Shown here piece by piece: positions 43,026 to 51,976 of a DNA stretch of 64,000 nt. The translations under genes were made by a program, and so were the position numbers. The notes beneath the pieces are model-generated. The model made no database searches. It saw only the letters and a program-made list of their open reading frames with translations, and was not told where the DNA came from. How positions within the stretch are numbered: position 1 is the first letter of the stretch; each line of letters starts with the position of its first letter. The stretch covers positions 81,899 through 145,898 of the forward strand of contig JANQQP010000007.1 of assembly GCA_028285005.1 (NCBI GenBank). The letters are read 5' to 3'. The stretch comes from Dehalococcoidia bacterium (GTDB lineage Bacteria > Chloroflexota > Dehalococcoidia > Lucifugimonadales > Lucifugimonadaceae).

Positions 43026-43831
43026 CGCCTGATCCCCACCAACTCGGCGAAGACGAGGAAGCGCTGATCGAACACCAGCGGCGGCCAGCTTGTGACGAGG
43101 GTGACCGTTGACGGGTCGGTAGGCACCAGCGTCAGATCCTCGCGGTCTTCCACTCCGGTCCCGATTACCCGATACGCGTACGACGCATCTTCTGTGTCGA
43201 TGTAAACGAAAACCGGGTCGTTGCGGAACAGGTCGAATATGTCAGGCAGCCGCTCGAACACTGCGCCTTCACTCGACCCGAAGTTTGACTGGTGGCCGAA
43301 GTACCAGCCGGCACCGTTCTCGCCGGGGTTCGCCGTGCCGCGAATGTGACCGACGATATTGACCGGCTGCTCGTAGTGCGTCGTTCCCTCGCCAATGATC
43401 AGATCCAGCTCTTCGACAACCTCGTCCATGCCAATGTCCGGAATGCGCATGCGGACGGGGAGATCGGTTGAGCCGGGCGGCAGGCCGAAGCCCGGCCGCA
43501 GAGTGGTCTCGTAGTCGTCCGGCAGCCCGGGGCCGCTGAATGGCTCGCTCCCAGCCCAGGCGGGCGCGCTCCAGTAGCGCGGGTTGATTTGCGAGCCCGG
43601 ATAGAGGCTGGCGAACCTTTTAACGATGGCCGATGTGTCTCCTGTTGCGTCAGGTGGAACAGGTGTAGGCGCAACGAAGCCGACCTGTCTGTCGTCAGGC
43701 GCGAGCGTGGCCTCGAAATCGTCCGATTGCCCTCGGCTGATCCCGGCGAATATGGCGTAACCGGCCGCCGACAGCACCATCAGTGCGCCGAAGGAGATGA
43801 GAGCCGTGCCGAGGATGCTCGGTCTTGCCAA
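43022..43831 (-). CDS. Sortase-like protein with catalytic Cys replaced by Ser
   Basis: A 269-residue membrane-anchored protein with an N-terminal helix (ILGTALISFGALMVLSAAGYAIFA), a Pro-rich spacer, and a sortase beta-barrel (about 120-269). His180 lies in WYFGHQ and Arg257 in DQRFLVF. The usual TLxTC motif reads TLVTSW, Ser248 (codon AGC at 43088-43090, one base from TGC). A Cys-dependent transpeptidase would be inactive; it may be a pseudo-sortase, or a serine variant. The start is TTG with only a weak site. No LPXTG-type substrate gene is adjacent. Confidence 0.8.
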   Translation of the reverse strand: MARPSILGTALISFGALMVLSAAGYAIFAGISRGQSDDFEATLAPDDRQVGFVAPTPVPPDATGDTSAIVKRFASLYPGSQINPRYWSAPAWAGSEPFSGPGLPDDYETTLRPGFGLPPGSTDLPVRMRIPDIGMDEVVEELDLIIGEGTTHYEQPVNIVGHIRGTANPGENGAGWYFGHQSNFGSSEGAVFERLPDIFDLFRNDPVFVYIDTEDASYAYRVIGTGVEDREDLTLVPTDPSTVTLVTSWPPLVFDQRFLVFAELVGIRR

Positions 43832-44019
43832 GGTTAAAAGATGCCTTGTGGGGATATGAAGGGTCGGTGAGAGATTAACCCTACAGAATCATGATCGATG
43901 CGGGATGTGAAGATCCTGCCAAGAATGGGCGTCCCGGCTGTGCCGAGACTTCGGCAGACGCAACTCGCGAGGCTACAATCCGGCCTTTCGTTGCGTGACA
44001 TCAACTGGCGGAGAAGAAC

Positions 44020-44664
44020 GTGTCGATCACGGAGCAGCTTGAGCAGGCCTACACCGGCGCGGTGTACGACGTTATGCGTGAGATGGGGCGGCCAGACTGC
44101 ATCTTGCCGTCTGATATACGGCCACTCGACCCTGAACTGCCTCTCGTAGGTAAGGTCTGGACCTGCAGTGGAAGTATCGGCAAAGGCATCTCGGACGACG
44201 AATCGCTTTTAAGCTGGACTGGCATGTTGAGCGCGGCCCCGGCAGACTCGGTGGTCGTTTGCCAGCCGAACGATTCGACGATCGCTCACATGGGCGAGCT
44301 TTCGGCCGAAACTCTGAAATTCAGGGGAGTGCGTGGCTACATCGTGGACGGCGGCAACAGGGATTCTGACTTCATCCTGCGTCTGAAGTTCCCCGTGTTC
44401 TGCCGCTACCTGACGCCTTCTGACGTCGTTGGCAGGTGGAAGTTGGACACGATGGGCGAGCCGATCGAGATCGGCGGAGTTGAGATTTCGACTGGCGACT
44501 ACGTGGTGGCGGACCGAGACGGCGTCGTAGTTGTGCCGGAGGATGTGGCGGAAGCAGTCGCGGCCAAAGTGGTGGAAGTGATTGGGACGGAGAACGAGCT
44601 GCGGAAGATGATACTGAGCGGGATGGACCCGCAGGATGCATACCGGAAGTACCGGCGCTTCTAG
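44020..44664 (+). CDS. RraA-family protein (aldolase/dimethylmenaquinone methyltransferase-like)
   Basis: A 214-residue RraA-fold protein, GTG start six bases after GGAG. Signature RGYIVDGGNRDSDFI contains the Asp-Gly and Arg-Asp residues used by 4-hydroxy-4-methyl-2-oxoglutarate aldolases. Also present are AYTGAVYDVMREMG and GDYVVADRDGVVVVPED. The family was first annotated as a menaquinone methyltransferase or RNase E inhibitor; in catabolic settings aldolase/decarboxylase activity is more likely. Substrate unproven. Confidence 0.88.
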   Translation: MSITEQLEQAYTGAVYDVMREMGRPDCILPSDIRPLDPELPLVGKVWTCSGSIGKGISDDESLLSWTGMLSAAPADSVVVCQPNDSTIAHMGELSAETLKFRGVRGYIVDGGNRDSDFILRLKFPVFCRYLTPSDVVGRWKLDTMGEPIEIGGVEISTGDYVVADRDGVVVVPEDVAEAVAAKVVEVIGTENELRKMILSGMDPQDAYRKYRRF

Positions 44665-44669
44665 CCTCG

Positions 44670-45314
44670 CTAGATCTCGTACTTTCGAGGCGGCTCCCGG
44701 CGGGATTCCCGCTCGAAGATCTCTGAGACCTGCCTCACCGCCTCATCCAGGTGATCTTCCTCGTTCACGACGCAGTAGTCGAACTCGTCCGACTCTTCGA
44801 TCTCTTTGGTGGCCGAGTCGAGGCGCTGAAGCATGTCGTCTTCGCTGTTGACACCGCGTTCTTCCAGGCGTTTTCGCAGTACGGCCATTGAAGGTGGCAT
44901 GACGAAAATCTGGAGCGCCTCCGGCAGCAGTTGTCGAAGGCGGCGGGCACCCTGCACATCCACTCGCAGCAGCACGTGTTGGCCGCGCTCTAGAGCTTCC
45001 CGTACCTGCTGCCTGGGCACGCCGTAGTAGTTGCCATACACCTCGGCCCACTCCAGCAACTCGTTGCGGGCGATCATGTTGATGAAGTCTTCTTTTTCGA
45101 GGAAGTGGTGGTTCACGCCCTCCTTTTCGCCCGGCCGAGGATCGCGAGTCGTGGCGGTGACGGTGAAGTGATGGTCGTGGCCAAGGTCGGACATTCGCTC
45201 GATCAGTGTGTCTTTGCCGACGCCGGATGGTCCCGATATCACCACGATCAGCGGAGAAGGGGTCTTGGCGGTCGCTGCTGCAAAGCTATTCAACTGTGCC
45301 GCCGAGCTTCTCAA
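44670..45314 (-). CDS. gmk: Guanylate kinase
   Basis: A roughly 214-residue enzyme converting GMP to GDP with ATP. P-loop LIVVISGPSGVGKDTL, GMP-binding TATTRDPRPGEKEGVNHHFL, WAEVYGNYYGVPR, and ALQIFVMPPSMAVLRKRLEERG are all present. The start is uncertain: TTG at 45314 or TTG at 45293 inside or at the end of aroA, so the reading frames overlap by at least eight bases. Same-strand order aroA-gmk suggests one transcript. Length slightly exceeds typical (about 205). Confidence 0.92.
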   Translation of the reverse strand: MRSSAAQLNSFAAATAKTPSPLIVVISGPSGVGKDTLIERMSDLGHDHHFTVTATTRDPRPGEKEGVNHHFLEKEDFINMIARNELLEWAEVYGNYYGVPRQQVREALERGQHVLLRVDVQGARRLRQLLPEALQIFVMPPSMAVLRKRLEERGVNSEDDMLQRLDSATKEIEESDEFDYCVVNEEDHLDEAVRQVSEIFERESRREPPRKYEI

Positions 45315-46608
45315 TCTCTGACCAGAACTGCGGGTAGGAGATCGATGCTATCTCCGCGCCGGTGATTGTCACCGGCGACTCGCTGATTAGCCCGGCGATG
45401 CCTTCACTCATGGCGATACGGTGATCGTGATGGCCGTTGAAGTTCCCGCCGAGCAGTCGACCGACGCCATGGACCGTCATGGTCTCTTGCGTGGTTTCGA
45501 CCTGCACGCCTGCCGCAGTCATCCAGTCGGCAGTTGCCGCGATGCGGTCGGTTTCCTTGACGCGCAGCTCGCCGGCATCCTCGAAGCAGGTCTCACCCTC
45601 GGCCATGGCGGCAGCGACGGCAAGAATCGGGATCTCGTCTATCAGCAGAGGCACGATGTCGCCGCCGATGACGGCACCCTTGAGGGAGCTTGAGCGCACC
45701 ACTATGTCTGCGACCGGCTCACCGGCCGCGTCACGCTCGTGTTCCAGCGCGATGTCGGCGTTCATCAACTTGAGTGCGTCGATGACACCGGCGCGCGTGG
45801 GATTGATGCCTACACCGCGAATGATCAGTTCTGCATCGGGGTGGACAAGTCCGGCGACCATCCAGAACGCAGCGCTCGAGATGTCGCCGGGCACGTAGAC
45901 GTCGACCGCTTCCAGCTCAGACGGGCCAACTCTCACTTCAAGTCCCTGTGTCTTCACATCGGCGCCCATTGCGTTGAGCATGCGCTCAGTGTGATCTCGT
46001 GAGAGTGCCGGCTGGTTGAGGACGGTCTCACCGTCGGCTCGCAGTCCGGCGAGCAGAAGCGACGACTTCAGCTGGGCGCTAGCGACCGGCATGTCATAGC
46101 GCATTCCGTGGAGGTCGCCGCCTGCAAAGACGAGGGGCGCAAGGGTGTTGGCTTTCCTGCCGAATATCTCGGCGCCCATCTGACGGAGCGGCGTGACGAT
46201 GCGGCCCATCGGGCGTGATCGTATCGAGGCGTCGCCGCTCAGGACGGCGAAGATGTCGCGGCCAGCGAGGATGCCTGACATCAAGCGAGTGGTCGTGCCG
46301 CTGTTACCTGCGTCGAGGATCTCAGCCGGCTCAACGAGTCCGTGCATGCCCAGGCCATCGATGTGGACAGTGTCGCCGAGACCTTCTTCGCCCGGGCCGC
46401 GGTCGATCTCTGCGCCTAGCGCCTGCAGGATGTCTAGCGTTGATGAGCAATCGGCGCCCGGCGAGAAGTTGGTGACCGTGGCCGACCCGTTTGCGATGGC
46501 GTTGAACATCGCAGAACGGTGTGAGACAGACTTGTCTCCGGGGGCTGTGATCTCGCCGCGCAGGCTCTTGGGGCCGCTAATCGTGACTGGCATCAGCGCA
46601 TTGTGCAC
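45286..46608 (-). CDS. aroA: 3-phosphoshikimate 1-carboxyvinyltransferase (EPSP synthase)
   Basis: A 435-440-residue shikimate pathway enzyme joining PEP and shikimate-3-phosphate. Motifs: ITAPGDKSVSHRSAMF, DAGNSGTTTRLMSG, RSRPMGRIV and the C-terminal FEDAGELRVKETDRI with the catalytic Asp/Glu/Arg set, and NGHHDHRIAMS. GTG at 46608 has a GAGG nine bases upstream, whereas an in-frame ATG at 46593 begins the conserved PVTISGP region; either may be used. Likely co-transcribed with gmk. Confidence 0.93.
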   Translation of the reverse strand: MHNALMPVTISGPKSLRGEITAPGDKSVSHRSAMFNAIANGSATVTNFSPGADCSSTLDILQALGAEIDRGPGEEGLGDTVHIDGLGMHGLVEPAEILDAGNSGTTTRLMSGILAGRDIFAVLSGDASIRSRPMGRIVTPLRQMGAEIFGRKANTLAPLVFAGGDLHGMRYDMPVASAQLKSSLLLAGLRADGETVLNQPALSRDHTERMLNAMGADVKTQGLEVRVGPSELEAVDVYVPGDISSAAFWMVAGLVHPDAELIIRGVGINPTRAGVIDALKLMNADIALEHERDAAGEPVADIVVRSSSLKGAVIGGDIVPLLIDEIPILAVAAAMAEGETCFEDAGELRVKETDRIAATADWMTAAGVQVETTQETMTVHGVGRLLGGNFNGHHDHRIAMSEGIAGLISESPVTITGAEIASISYPQFWSEIEKLGGTVE

Positions 46609-46679
46609 GGTGATACGCCTCTAAGCCAGTGGTTTCAGACTTGATGGCTCAGTTCGGCCCGACTGCGCAAAAAGAAGAT

Positions 46680-46714
46680 GCCCGGACGAGGCGGGAACTG
46701 CCTTGCGTCCGGGC
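46680..46714 (-). terminator. Rho-independent terminator for the exported protein gene
   Basis: On the minus strand, GCCCGGACG (46706-46714) and CGTCCGGGC (46680-46688) form a 9-bp perfect stem around a 17-base loop, followed by ATCTTCTTTTTG as a T-rich tract. It lies about 45 bases after the stop of the gene at 46759-47610. Confidence 0.75.
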
Positions 46715-46758
46715 ACCAGGTGGGCGGGCGGCTTCAGGAAGAAGCGCCAAATCTACGG

Positions 46759-47610
46759 TCAGTCCAGCTCTGTATCGCCTTCGGCATCCGTGATCTGGAG
46801 GCCGCCGGAGACTGTGAACGCTGCGGGGTCTTGGCGGACCAGCAGGTCAAGGTCGGTCGAAGTGGTAACCGTCACTGTGAGCGGACCGTCGATGAGAATG
46901 TTTCCGTCCACGATCTCGGGGCCGTTCGGGCCCTGGACGATCTGCTTCTGGACGTCTATCCGGCCGGTGTCGACTATGTCGAGCTCGATAGGCAGAAGTT
47001 GCCCCTGGCCAAAGACGCAAGGAAGGATCGGGCCGGGCAATGGGTCGTTGATGCCGAGGAATGAGAGGAACGGCGAGAAGCAGACGTAGCCTGCTGTGCC
47101 ATTGATCGCAAGGTCAGTCGTTCCGTAGAGCGCTCCCTGAGAGGTCGGGATCTGCACCGTGCCACTCAGGTTACCGACGATGTCACCAGAGATGACTGTG
47201 GCGGCCAATGGCACTTCGCCGAACGGATCGGGCAGTGTGTAGGAACGGGTCTCGATTCCAGTGACGTTCAGATGAGCTGTGGATTCGTGCAAGCTGGTGA
47301 GCGATGCTCCGTTGAGCACTGTCGCCAGCTCACCGCACAGATCACCTTCGCAGTCCCTGACCGCAGCCAGAGCGCCGATGACCATCTCGTTGGTCGTCTT
47401 GATCTCGACCGACACTGGTTTCCCGCGACGACTGAACTCGAACTTGGATTCGACAGATGTTGGGTTGGATGGGTCCTGGGAGATGCCGACGAAGCCGATG
47501 AATCCATCGATACTGAATTCCGCTTCGTCGCTATCTGCCAGAGCAGATACCGATGCTGCTAACACCGCCACCACTGCAACGATTGCGCCCAGGAGGTGAC
47601 TCTTCCGCAT
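46759..47610 (-). CDS. Exported hypothetical protein
   Basis: A 283-residue protein with a cleavable-type signal peptide (SHLLGAIVAVVAVLAASVSALA). The mature part is acidic, beta-rich and repeat-free, with motifs VESKFEFSRRGKPVSVEIKT, LPDPFGEVPLAATVISGDIVGNLSGTVQ and PNGPEIVDGNILIDGPLTVTV. Four Cys could form disulfides. No known domain recognised. A strong terminator follows it, separating it from aroA. Confidence 0.8.
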   Translation of the reverse strand: MRKSHLLGAIVAVVAVLAASVSALADSDEAEFSIDGFIGFVGISQDPSNPTSVESKFEFSRRGKPVSVEIKTTNEMVIGALAAVRDCEGDLCGELATVLNGASLTSLHESTAHLNVTGIETRSYTLPDPFGEVPLAATVISGDIVGNLSGTVQIPTSQGALYGTTDLAINGTAGYVCFSPFLSFLGINDPLPGPILPCVFGQGQLLPIELDIVDTGRIDVQKQIVQGPNGPEIVDGNILIDGPLTVTVTTSTDLDLLVRQDPAAFTVSGGLQITDAEGDTELD

Positions 47611-47899
47611 TTCTGGTCTCCGAACGTTGAACCTGAGTCGAGAGCAGGCTATTCGCTATGACTGCCACCCATCTGTTTGAGTGGGTGTTCGCATGCTGGA
47701 GACCGGCCGCTAGAGTCAGATAGGCCAGAGGTACTAGAGGTGGCTCACGGCAAGGTGGCTGAGCGGCTCGCGGCCACTGATCCTGTTGGAGTCGTTGCCC
47801 TGGGCCGACTGGCTCAGGGGACGCCGAGTTGAACTGGGCGCGCATCAAGCGCCACTGAGCCAACTGATTCGGGACTATCGAGTTGGAACGCCGCGCCGA

Positions 47900-48919
47900 C
47901 TACCGCATGCGGCGTCGGTCGTACTTGGTCGGATCCTTCCGCGCCAGCCGGGAGCGGTTGATCAGCTGCTGACCGATGCGGCCGAGCATAAGCGTCATCG
48001 TCGCTTCTCCGGCGGTTGGCAACGGGTTCTCGGTCGGTGTTCCAGGCTCGATGCCGTTCTCAAGCCTCAGTTTCTGCTCCCAGGCGTTCACGAATATGTC
48101 GGCTAATGCCGAGTCGGTGTCGTAACGAGTCTCTTCGTCTGCAATGCCGTCTCGCACGAGCCCCAGTACGCCGATCAGCTGGTCGATCCAGTGGACCATC
48201 ATGTCCGGGTTGGTTACCGCTGTGGCGTGTCCGAGAGCCGGGTCGTGAGATGCGGGACTGGTGATCTGTTGGAAGTTGCTATCGACGAAGCGGCTGATCT
48301 CACGCCACGACGGACTGGTGGAGGCAACAGAAAGAAGTGATGCGGCGACTACCAGCGGCAGGCCGTTCACGGCGGCCGAGAAGCTGTCGTGCTCATCGAT
48401 GTCCATGAAGGTCGCACGTCCGCCAAGGTCCTCGATCAGGTCGGAGGTCCGCTTGACGGCCTTTTCGCGGGTGTTCACCGATGGCATGACCGCAATTCGC
48501 TTACCTTCGAACAGCGTGTAGTGCGCATCCTTCTGGCCTCTGAAGCCTGCGCCGACCAGAGGGTCGATACCTACGAAGTCCACCGTCGAAGGTAGAAGCT
48601 CCTCTGCCCAGTCGGTGACTGCACGTTTGGATGAAGAAGTGTCGATGACGACCGTTGCGGCATCCAGGTGGCGTGCGATCGCTTCGAATATGTCGTAGAC
48701 GGCGTTTGCAGGGGCAGCGCAGATCACGATCTCTGAGCCCTGCACTGCATCGTCGAGATTCCACTCCGACCTGTCGACCGCGGCGATGCGAGGAGCGTTG
48801 TTGTGCGCCTCCTGGTCAGAGTCGTAGCCAACGACATGAATCTTGTCGCCGTACTTGGCGCGCAGGGCCTGCCCCATGGAGGCGCCTATCAGCCCGAGTC
48901 CGATTATCGTGACTTGCAT
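47900..48919 (-). CDS. TyrA-family (prephenate dehydrogenase-like) protein lacking both family His
   Basis: A 339-residue NAD-dependent dehydrogenase of the TyrA/PDH family. N-terminal Rossmann motif VTIIGLGLIGASMGQAL, IVICAAPANAV and VIDTSSSKRA are typical. At the catalytic positions, however, the usual GGHPMAG reads GIDPLVGAG (Asp119) and the usual SHLPH reads NGLPLV (185-190), so the catalytic and substrate-binding His are both absent. It may act on another substrate. GCGGAG seven bases before ATG supports the start. Located 290 bases from aroA's operon neighbour. Confidence 0.82.
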   Translation of the reverse strand: MQVTIIGLGLIGASMGQALRAKYGDKIHVVGYDSDQEAHNNAPRIAAVDRSEWNLDDAVQGSEIVICAAPANAVYDIFEAIARHLDAATVVIDTSSSKRAVTDWAEELLPSTVDFVGIDPLVGAGFRGQKDAHYTLFEGKRIAVMPSVNTREKAVKRTSDLIEDLGGRATFMDIDEHDSFSAAVNGLPLVVAASLLSVASTSPSWREISRFVDSNFQQITSPASHDPALGHATAVTNPDMMVHWIDQLIGVLGLVRDGIADEETRYDTDSALADIFVNAWEQKLRLENGIEPGTPTENPLPTAGEATMTLMLGRIGQQLINRSRLARKDPTKYDRRRMR

Positions 48920-49066
48920 CGTGTATCTCCGCTTCCGGCTTCCGTGTCTGTTTGCGCACTGTACGCGAAGTTTGTCAGTACCGGGTGTGCTGACAAGTAC
49001 GGCTAAGCAGGTCGCTCAGTTCCACCGGGAATATGAAGACGCTCAGACTGCGCTGGTGGCCGAACG

Positions 49067-49822
49067 CTACTCGTCCCAGTCGTCGTCCTCGAAGTCGTCG
49101 CCTTCCGGCTGCTCTGCCTCTTCGCTTGAGCTACGGCCCGCTAACGGCACCAGCGGCGAACGATCCGGCTTGCCGGACGGCTTGCGAGGCTCGAGCTTGC
49201 CAATGGCCTCTCTTAGCTTCGCCGCATCCGCAGCCTTCACATCCTTCAGGTCAAGCACGATCGCTGATACAGGCAGGTTTTTCAGGACCTCCAGGTCTTT
49301 GTCGCCTGGCAGCCCGGTTCCTTTAGGAAGTTCGAGGAATATGTGCTTGGAGAAGCTCGAGATCAGCTCCTGCAGTTTGAGCACTGAGCCGATAGTGAGC
49401 GGCCAGGCGAGATCCTCCGGCCAGTAGAGCAGGAAGTCGAACGGGCCGTCTTCTATCGCCCGGATGCGCTTGTCTTCGAGGCCCTCAGCGACGGGAATCC
49501 CCAGTCCGAGCTCTTCAGAAAGCAGCAGTTCTGCACCGACGTCTTCCGAAGAGATGAGAAGGAACTGGCAGCCGCCCTTGCCAAGCTTCTCGGCATCGAG
49601 TTTCGCCGCCTTATCAACTTCGATTCCCCAATCACCGTCGTTGCTCTCGGTTCCTGCCGAGTGCAGGATCAGATCGACGTTCTCTGCCTCTTTCTTCGTG
49701 CCGTTCGACCGGCCGATGACCAGCATGACCGGGTTCTTTTCCCGCGCTGCTGACCGTCCAAATCCCATTCTTGCCGGGCCGGGCTGTCCAAGGCTGGAGA
49801 GCCTTTCCGAGAACTTGCTCAA
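49067..49822 (-). CDS. Hypothetical protein with acidic C-terminus, coupled to PAC2 gene
   Basis: A 251-residue cytoplasmic protein. The TTG start at 49822 overlaps the upstream PAC2 stop (TTGA). N-terminal SKFSERLSSLGQPGPARMGFG, then NPVMLVIGRS and alternating VDLILHSAG, CQFLLISSED, FDFLLYWPEDLAWPL, IFLELPKG, VSAIVLDLKDV strands that suggest a TIM-barrel-like alpha/beta fold. The C-terminal 30 residues are strongly acidic (EGDDFEDDDWDE). No family assigned. Coupling to PAC2 suggests joint action. Confidence 0.78.
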   Translation of the reverse strand: MSKFSERLSSLGQPGPARMGFGRSAAREKNPVMLVIGRSNGTKKEAENVDLILHSAGTESNDGDWGIEVDKAAKLDAEKLGKGGCQFLLISSEDVGAELLLSEELGLGIPVAEGLEDKRIRAIEDGPFDFLLYWPEDLAWPLTIGSVLKLQELISSFSKHIFLELPKGTGLPGDKDLEVLKNLPVSAIVLDLKDVKAADAAKLREAIGKLEPRKPSGKPDRSPLVPLAGRSSSEEAEQPEGDDFEDDDWDE

Positions 49823-50844
49823 GTGCGGGGTTCCTCTTCGTCACTTACGTCTTGTGAATCTTCTAGTTCGGGCGTGCGCTCGCTTCGCAGGAACGCTTCA
49901 AGCTCCATCAGCAGCTCACGCGGCTCGGGCCTGCCGCGAGCTTCCTCTTCAGTGTCGAACCGTTCTTCGAGCTTGCTCACATATGAGCCGAGGTCTTTCT
50001 GACCTTCGAGAGCCTTTACCAGGTTCTTGTCGAACTCTTTAGCCTGCTCTTCCAGCGATGTGTAGTCGATGTCGACCTGCACGAATAGCTGAAGCTCACG
50101 CAATATCGCCATGGTGATCGTGGGGTTGTACGTGACCTGCAGGTAGTGCGGCGCATGTCCCCAGATGCTCACGGCCGGGATGTCATGCTTCGCGAAGGTG
50201 TCCATCATGACCGAAGTGATGCCGGACGGCCCTTCATAGTTGGGTTTCGGGTAAGAGATGGACGAGAGCGGCGGGTCGAGAGTCCCGCCAATGTCGTCGG
50301 CCGTGGTGGTGCCCATGACGCGTGGTGGCCTCGTGTGCGGGACTGAGTCGAGAAGTGCGCCGACTGTGATCAGCAGCTTGGCGCCGTTCGCTTTAGCTAC
50401 AGATGACAGGTAGCCGGTGTAGGCGCCCCACCGGAGGTCGGGCTCTTCGCCGATGATCAGCAGGATGTTGCGCGCTCCACTGCCGACTGGCGCACGGTAG
50501 TAGTACAGCTCATTCGACGGCCAGGTCAGTACCCGGGAACCGCGCGGGCCGTTCGAGACGGTTGGCCGGTGCTCGGTGAAGACGTAGAACTGTTCGTGGT
50601 CGATCTCACCGAACTTCACGGCGTGGAGTTGTCTGATCAACTCCCTCACCGCCCTTGTCGCCGATTCGGCGGCGTCCGGCCAGCCTGCCCATGCCGCGAT
50701 GACCACGCAGTCCTGCAGGTCCGGTTGTTCCGTGAGTGTGAGTTCTGCCAAGTCTCGGAGCTGTCCCTCTGGGTTTCGACTGCTTACGAACTGGCCAACA
50801 GGAGTTGAGCGCTGGTGTTCGGGCAGGCGGTCGGTGCACGGCAA
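49819..50844 (-). CDS. PAC2-family protein (proteasome-assembly chaperone-like)
   Basis: A 341-residue PAC2 family protein: IAAWAGWPDAAESATRAV, LYYYRAPVGSGARNILLIIGEEPDLRW, LLITVGALLDSVPHTRPP and PAVSIWGHAPHYL at the C-terminal core are diagnostic. A charged helical C-terminus (EEEARGRPEPREL) follows. In archaea and Actinobacteria PAC2 proteins relate to proteasome assembly, but bacterial ones have no proven role. The start (TTG at 50844) lacks a clear ribosome site, so the N-terminus may be shorter. Coupled to the next gene. Confidence 0.85.
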   Translation of the reverse strand: MPCTDRLPEHQRSTPVGQFVSSRNPEGQLRDLAELTLTEQPDLQDCVVIAAWAGWPDAAESATRAVRELIRQLHAVKFGEIDHEQFYVFTEHRPTVSNGPRGSRVLTWPSNELYYYRAPVGSGARNILLIIGEEPDLRWGAYTGYLSSVAKANGAKLLITVGALLDSVPHTRPPRVMGTTTADDIGGTLDPPLSSISYPKPNYEGPSGITSVMMDTFAKHDIPAVSIWGHAPHYLQVTYNPTITMAILRELQLFVQVDIDYTSLEEQAKEFDKNLVKALEGQKDLGSYVSKLEERFDTEEEARGRPEPRELLMELEAFLRSERTPELEDSQDVSDEEEPRT

Positions 50845-50909
50845 GTTTACATGCGACCGGGTTCGGTGCGCGTTGCCGACTCTGCCATCAATGTGAGGGA
50901 GAGATTCCG

Positions 50910-51752
50910 CTAGATCGGGACGCGGTCCGTCTTGCCGCGCCGACTGGCTAGGTGGTGAACGATCGAGGCGTCGTAAGGCAGCACTGAGATATCAGGCTCC
51001 GGGAAGGAATCAGGCTCCTGTCCCGCCATCGGAGTTCCCGTGGCGTGGTCGCGTACAGCTATCTCTGCGAGCCTCGGCAGGACCAGCACGTCTTCCGCGT
51101 TGTAGCGAATCAGCGTGTCGAGAGCCTCGTGCTCGCCTTCCTGTGACATGGACCATAGCGTGATGGCGTCGCGGCCATCGAGCGTGCTAAGGCTTGAAGG
51201 TCTGCCGACGCCGAGCGCTTGTTCGATGCGCTTCAGCCCGCCTTTGAGTCCAAGTCGCCGCAGCACATGCATAAGGTCCATGTGTGCGGCTCTTCGAAGC
51301 ACGCCATGGCCGAGCTCTCGTCGCAAAAAAGGCACGTCGAACGATTTGCCATTGAATGTCACGACAAGCTTGAACTGGTCGAGGTATTCGGAGAGCAGGT
51401 CCATCTCGTCGCCGCGAGAAAATGCTGTGAAGCCGCTCTGATCAAGCACGCCGCAGACGGTGGTATACGCCTCGCCGCCAAGCCCCGTCGTCTCAATGTC
51501 GAGGTATGCCACGTCCTCGTAGAACTCACCGTAGAGACGCCAGGATTCGTAGGCCGGCATTCGCTCGGCGAAGTACAGGGCGTCGCGGCCTTGTAGGCGC
51601 ATCTTCGACTCTGCGATGGCATCCCGGAGCTGAGGTTCCCTGCCAGCTTCATCCTGCTCGAGATGGTTCCAGCTGGTGATGCCGCGCGCCCATAGCGACT
51701 CCTCGGTAGCTGAGTCGATGCCGGGAAGGTGGATGAACGAGTGCTTGAGCAA
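50910..51752 (-). CDS. RNase H-like/DnaQ-fold exonuclease domain protein (YprB type)
   Basis: A 280-residue putative 3'-5' exonuclease. The N-terminal helical segment (LPGIDSATEESLWARGITSWNHL) recalls a helix-hairpin-helix-like region; the RNase H-like domain has DIETTGLGG (DxE), VTFNGKSFDVPFLRRELG and YNAEDVLVLPRL. These give the DEDD set of metal ligands. Family members act in RNA processing or repair; target unknown. The start is TTG at 51752. Confidence 0.87.
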   Translation of the reverse strand: MLKHSFIHLPGIDSATEESLWARGITSWNHLEQDEAGREPQLRDAIAESKMRLQGRDALYFAERMPAYESWRLYGEFYEDVAYLDIETTGLGGEAYTTVCGVLDQSGFTAFSRGDEMDLLSEYLDQFKLVVTFNGKSFDVPFLRRELGHGVLRRAAHMDLMHVLRRLGLKGGLKRIEQALGVGRPSSLSTLDGRDAITLWSMSQEGEHEALDTLIRYNAEDVLVLPRLAEIAVRDHATGTPMAGQEPDSFPEPDISVLPYDASIVHHLASRRGKTDRVPI

Positions 51753-51874
51753 GGGCCTGCGGTTGCGCCAGTCGCCGTCTCATTCCATCGGTCTATTCCG
51801 TACGGCTGAGGCGGGCGGGCAAAGCATACAGGTTGCAGGAATGGGCGGTGGGGAAAGGTGGCGGATGGGCCGAT

Positions 51875-51956
51875 GTCATCCCGATCAACTCGCCGGGATC
51901 CGACCGTTGATCCTAGGCCAAACGGGAGATTCTGAATCGAGTTCAGAATGACAGAC
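51875..51956 (+). repeat. Mosaic intergenic repeat, copy C (partial)
   Basis: Contains GTCATCCCGATCAACTC, CCGTTGATCC and the 21-bp hairpin ATTCTGAATCGAGTTCAGAAT followed by GACAG. It lacks the CTCTCCC and CTCCCTCCC hairpin modules. Lies between the exonuclease gene and a lipoprotein gene. Confidence 0.75.
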
Positions 51957-51976
51957 CAGAGTCGCTAGCCTTCGTC

